A DNA stretch of 7,228 nucleotides from Acidobacteriota bacterium. GTDB taxonomy: Bacteria; Acidobacteriota; Polarisedimenticolia; J045. This document shows positions 6,763 to 7,228 of the stretch, one piece after another; the stretch's first letter is position 1; every line of letters begins with the position of its first letter. A model generated the notes under the pieces. The model searched no databases. It had not been told where the DNA came from and was given only the letters and a program-made list of their open reading frames with translations. A program made the translations under genes and the position numbers. The stretch lies in NCBI GenBank assembly GCA_027001345.1, contig JALTMS010000140.1:1-7228 (forward strand). Direction: 5' to 3'.

Positions 6763-7166
6763 AACAGTACCCGCATCCCCGGGCGTTTACGAGAGTTCCC
6801 GTTCACCTCGCGGTCGATGTCGTCTGGGAAGGGGGGCGGCGACACTTCGAATGCACGCGAGATCTGTGCATGAAGGGGGTCTACGTGATGGACCCCGAGA
6901 CCTTGTCCGAGGGCACTCCATGCGAAGTGACGCTCTGGCTCGGCGAGGGCGAAGTGCGGCTGACGCTGGCGGGCAAGGTGGTCCGCTCGGAAGCACAGGG
7001 GATGGCCATCGAGTTCCTCGAGATGCCCGTCGAATCCTACGAGCATCTTCAGCGACTGGTGCTTTACAACAGCAACGATGTCGCTCAGGTCGAGCGAGAG
7101 TTGAAGGAGCACTGCGGTATTCGCGAGATCCCCGATCTCGACGAGACGCCGGTCGGGGACGCCTGA
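6759..7166 (+). CDS. PilZ-domain protein, possible c-di-GMP receptor
   Basis: This 135-residue protein is a single PilZ domain (about 5-105) plus a short charged tail. PilZ domains usually bind c-di-GMP through RxxxR and (D/N)xSxxG. The first is present as RAFTR (8-12). The second reads DLCMKG (35-40), with Cys in place of Ser but Asp and Gly kept. The following strands, ending in GMAIEFLEMP (81-90), match the family. It overlaps cheR by 4 bases (ATGA), and GGAGGGGG at 6744-6751 lies 7 bases upstream, so it is the last gene of the che transcript as seen here. I infer it links c-di-GMP to the chemosensory output, for instance by acting on a motor, CheA or a receptor. The partner is unknown, and the Cys substitution leaves binding uncertain. 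Confidence 0.88.
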   Translation: MKQYPHPRAFTRVPVHLAVDVVWEGGRRHFECTRDLCMKGVYVMDPETLSEGTPCEVTLWLGEGEVRLTLAGKVVRSEAQGMAIEFLEMPVESYEHLQRLVLYNSNDVAQVERELKEHCGIREIPDLDETPVGDA

Positions 7167-7172
7167 GTGCTG

Positions 7173-7194
7173 GCGGCCCGTTGTTCAGGGCTGC
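7173..7194 (+). terminator. Weak hairpin after the PilZ gene
   Basis: Arms GCGGCCC and GGGCTGC form seven pairs (one G-T) around an 8-base loop, starting 6 bases after the pilZ stop. There is no T run after it, so it is not a classical intrinsic terminator; it could be a 3' end stabiliser or chance in GC-rich DNA. The remaining bases to 7228 show no gene. Confidence 0.25.
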
Positions 7195-7228
7195 GGTTCG
7201 CACTGACGACCAGGCAGGTTCGAATCGA

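Noticed and set aside
7213..7228. GGTTCGAATC at the right edge as the T-arm of a tRNA
   Set aside because: The bases on both sides do not form the 5-bp T stem, and no D-arm or acceptor sequence is found in the preceding bases.

Overview
The window is a chemotaxis signalling locus from a GC-rich bacterium. Codon choice is GC-rich throughout, Shine-Dalgarno sites are strong and coding is dense. The style of the CheA, CheR and PilZ proteins would fit a deltaproteobacterial-type lineage (Myxococcota, Desulfobacterota or a relative), but there is no 16S gene or other marker, so this placement is a weak inference.

Layout. Positions 1-1113 on the minus strand hold the first 371 codons of a membrane receptor that runs off the left edge: TM1, a long helical extracytoplasmic sensor with a PilJ/NarX-type motif, TM2 and the start of a HAMP domain. 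A 413-base divergent intergenic region follows. Rightward from there runs a tightly packed operon: cheA (1527-3971), cheW (3968-4417), cheY (4445-4819), cheB (4823-5917), cheR (5914-6762) and a PilZ-domain gene (6759-7166). Three junctions are 4-base start/stop overlaps (cheA/cheW, cheB/cheR, cheR/pilZ) and cheY/cheB are separated by 3 bases. This points to one transcript with translational coupling. The last 62 bases hold only a weak hairpin.

How it works together. The receptor, CheW and CheA should form a signalling array. CheA phosphorylates itself on His50 and passes the phosphate to CheY (Asp53) and to the receiver of CheB (Asp54). CheR methylates receptors and CheB demethylates them, giving adaptation. 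No CheZ, CheC, CheX or CheD is in the window. Whether the output is a flagellum, type IV pili or something else cannot be decided here.

The unusual points are in CheA and at the operon's end. CheA has no recognisable P2 domain. In its place is a basic, probably disordered linker followed by two 24-residue motifs resembling the c-di-GMP-binding MshEN domain of type II secretion and pilus ATPases. CheA also ends in two tandem CheW-like (P5) domains. The operon closes with a PilZ protein, a second possible c-di-GMP link. Both divergent leaders carry a run of nine G residues on their sense strand, which could make expression length-variable.
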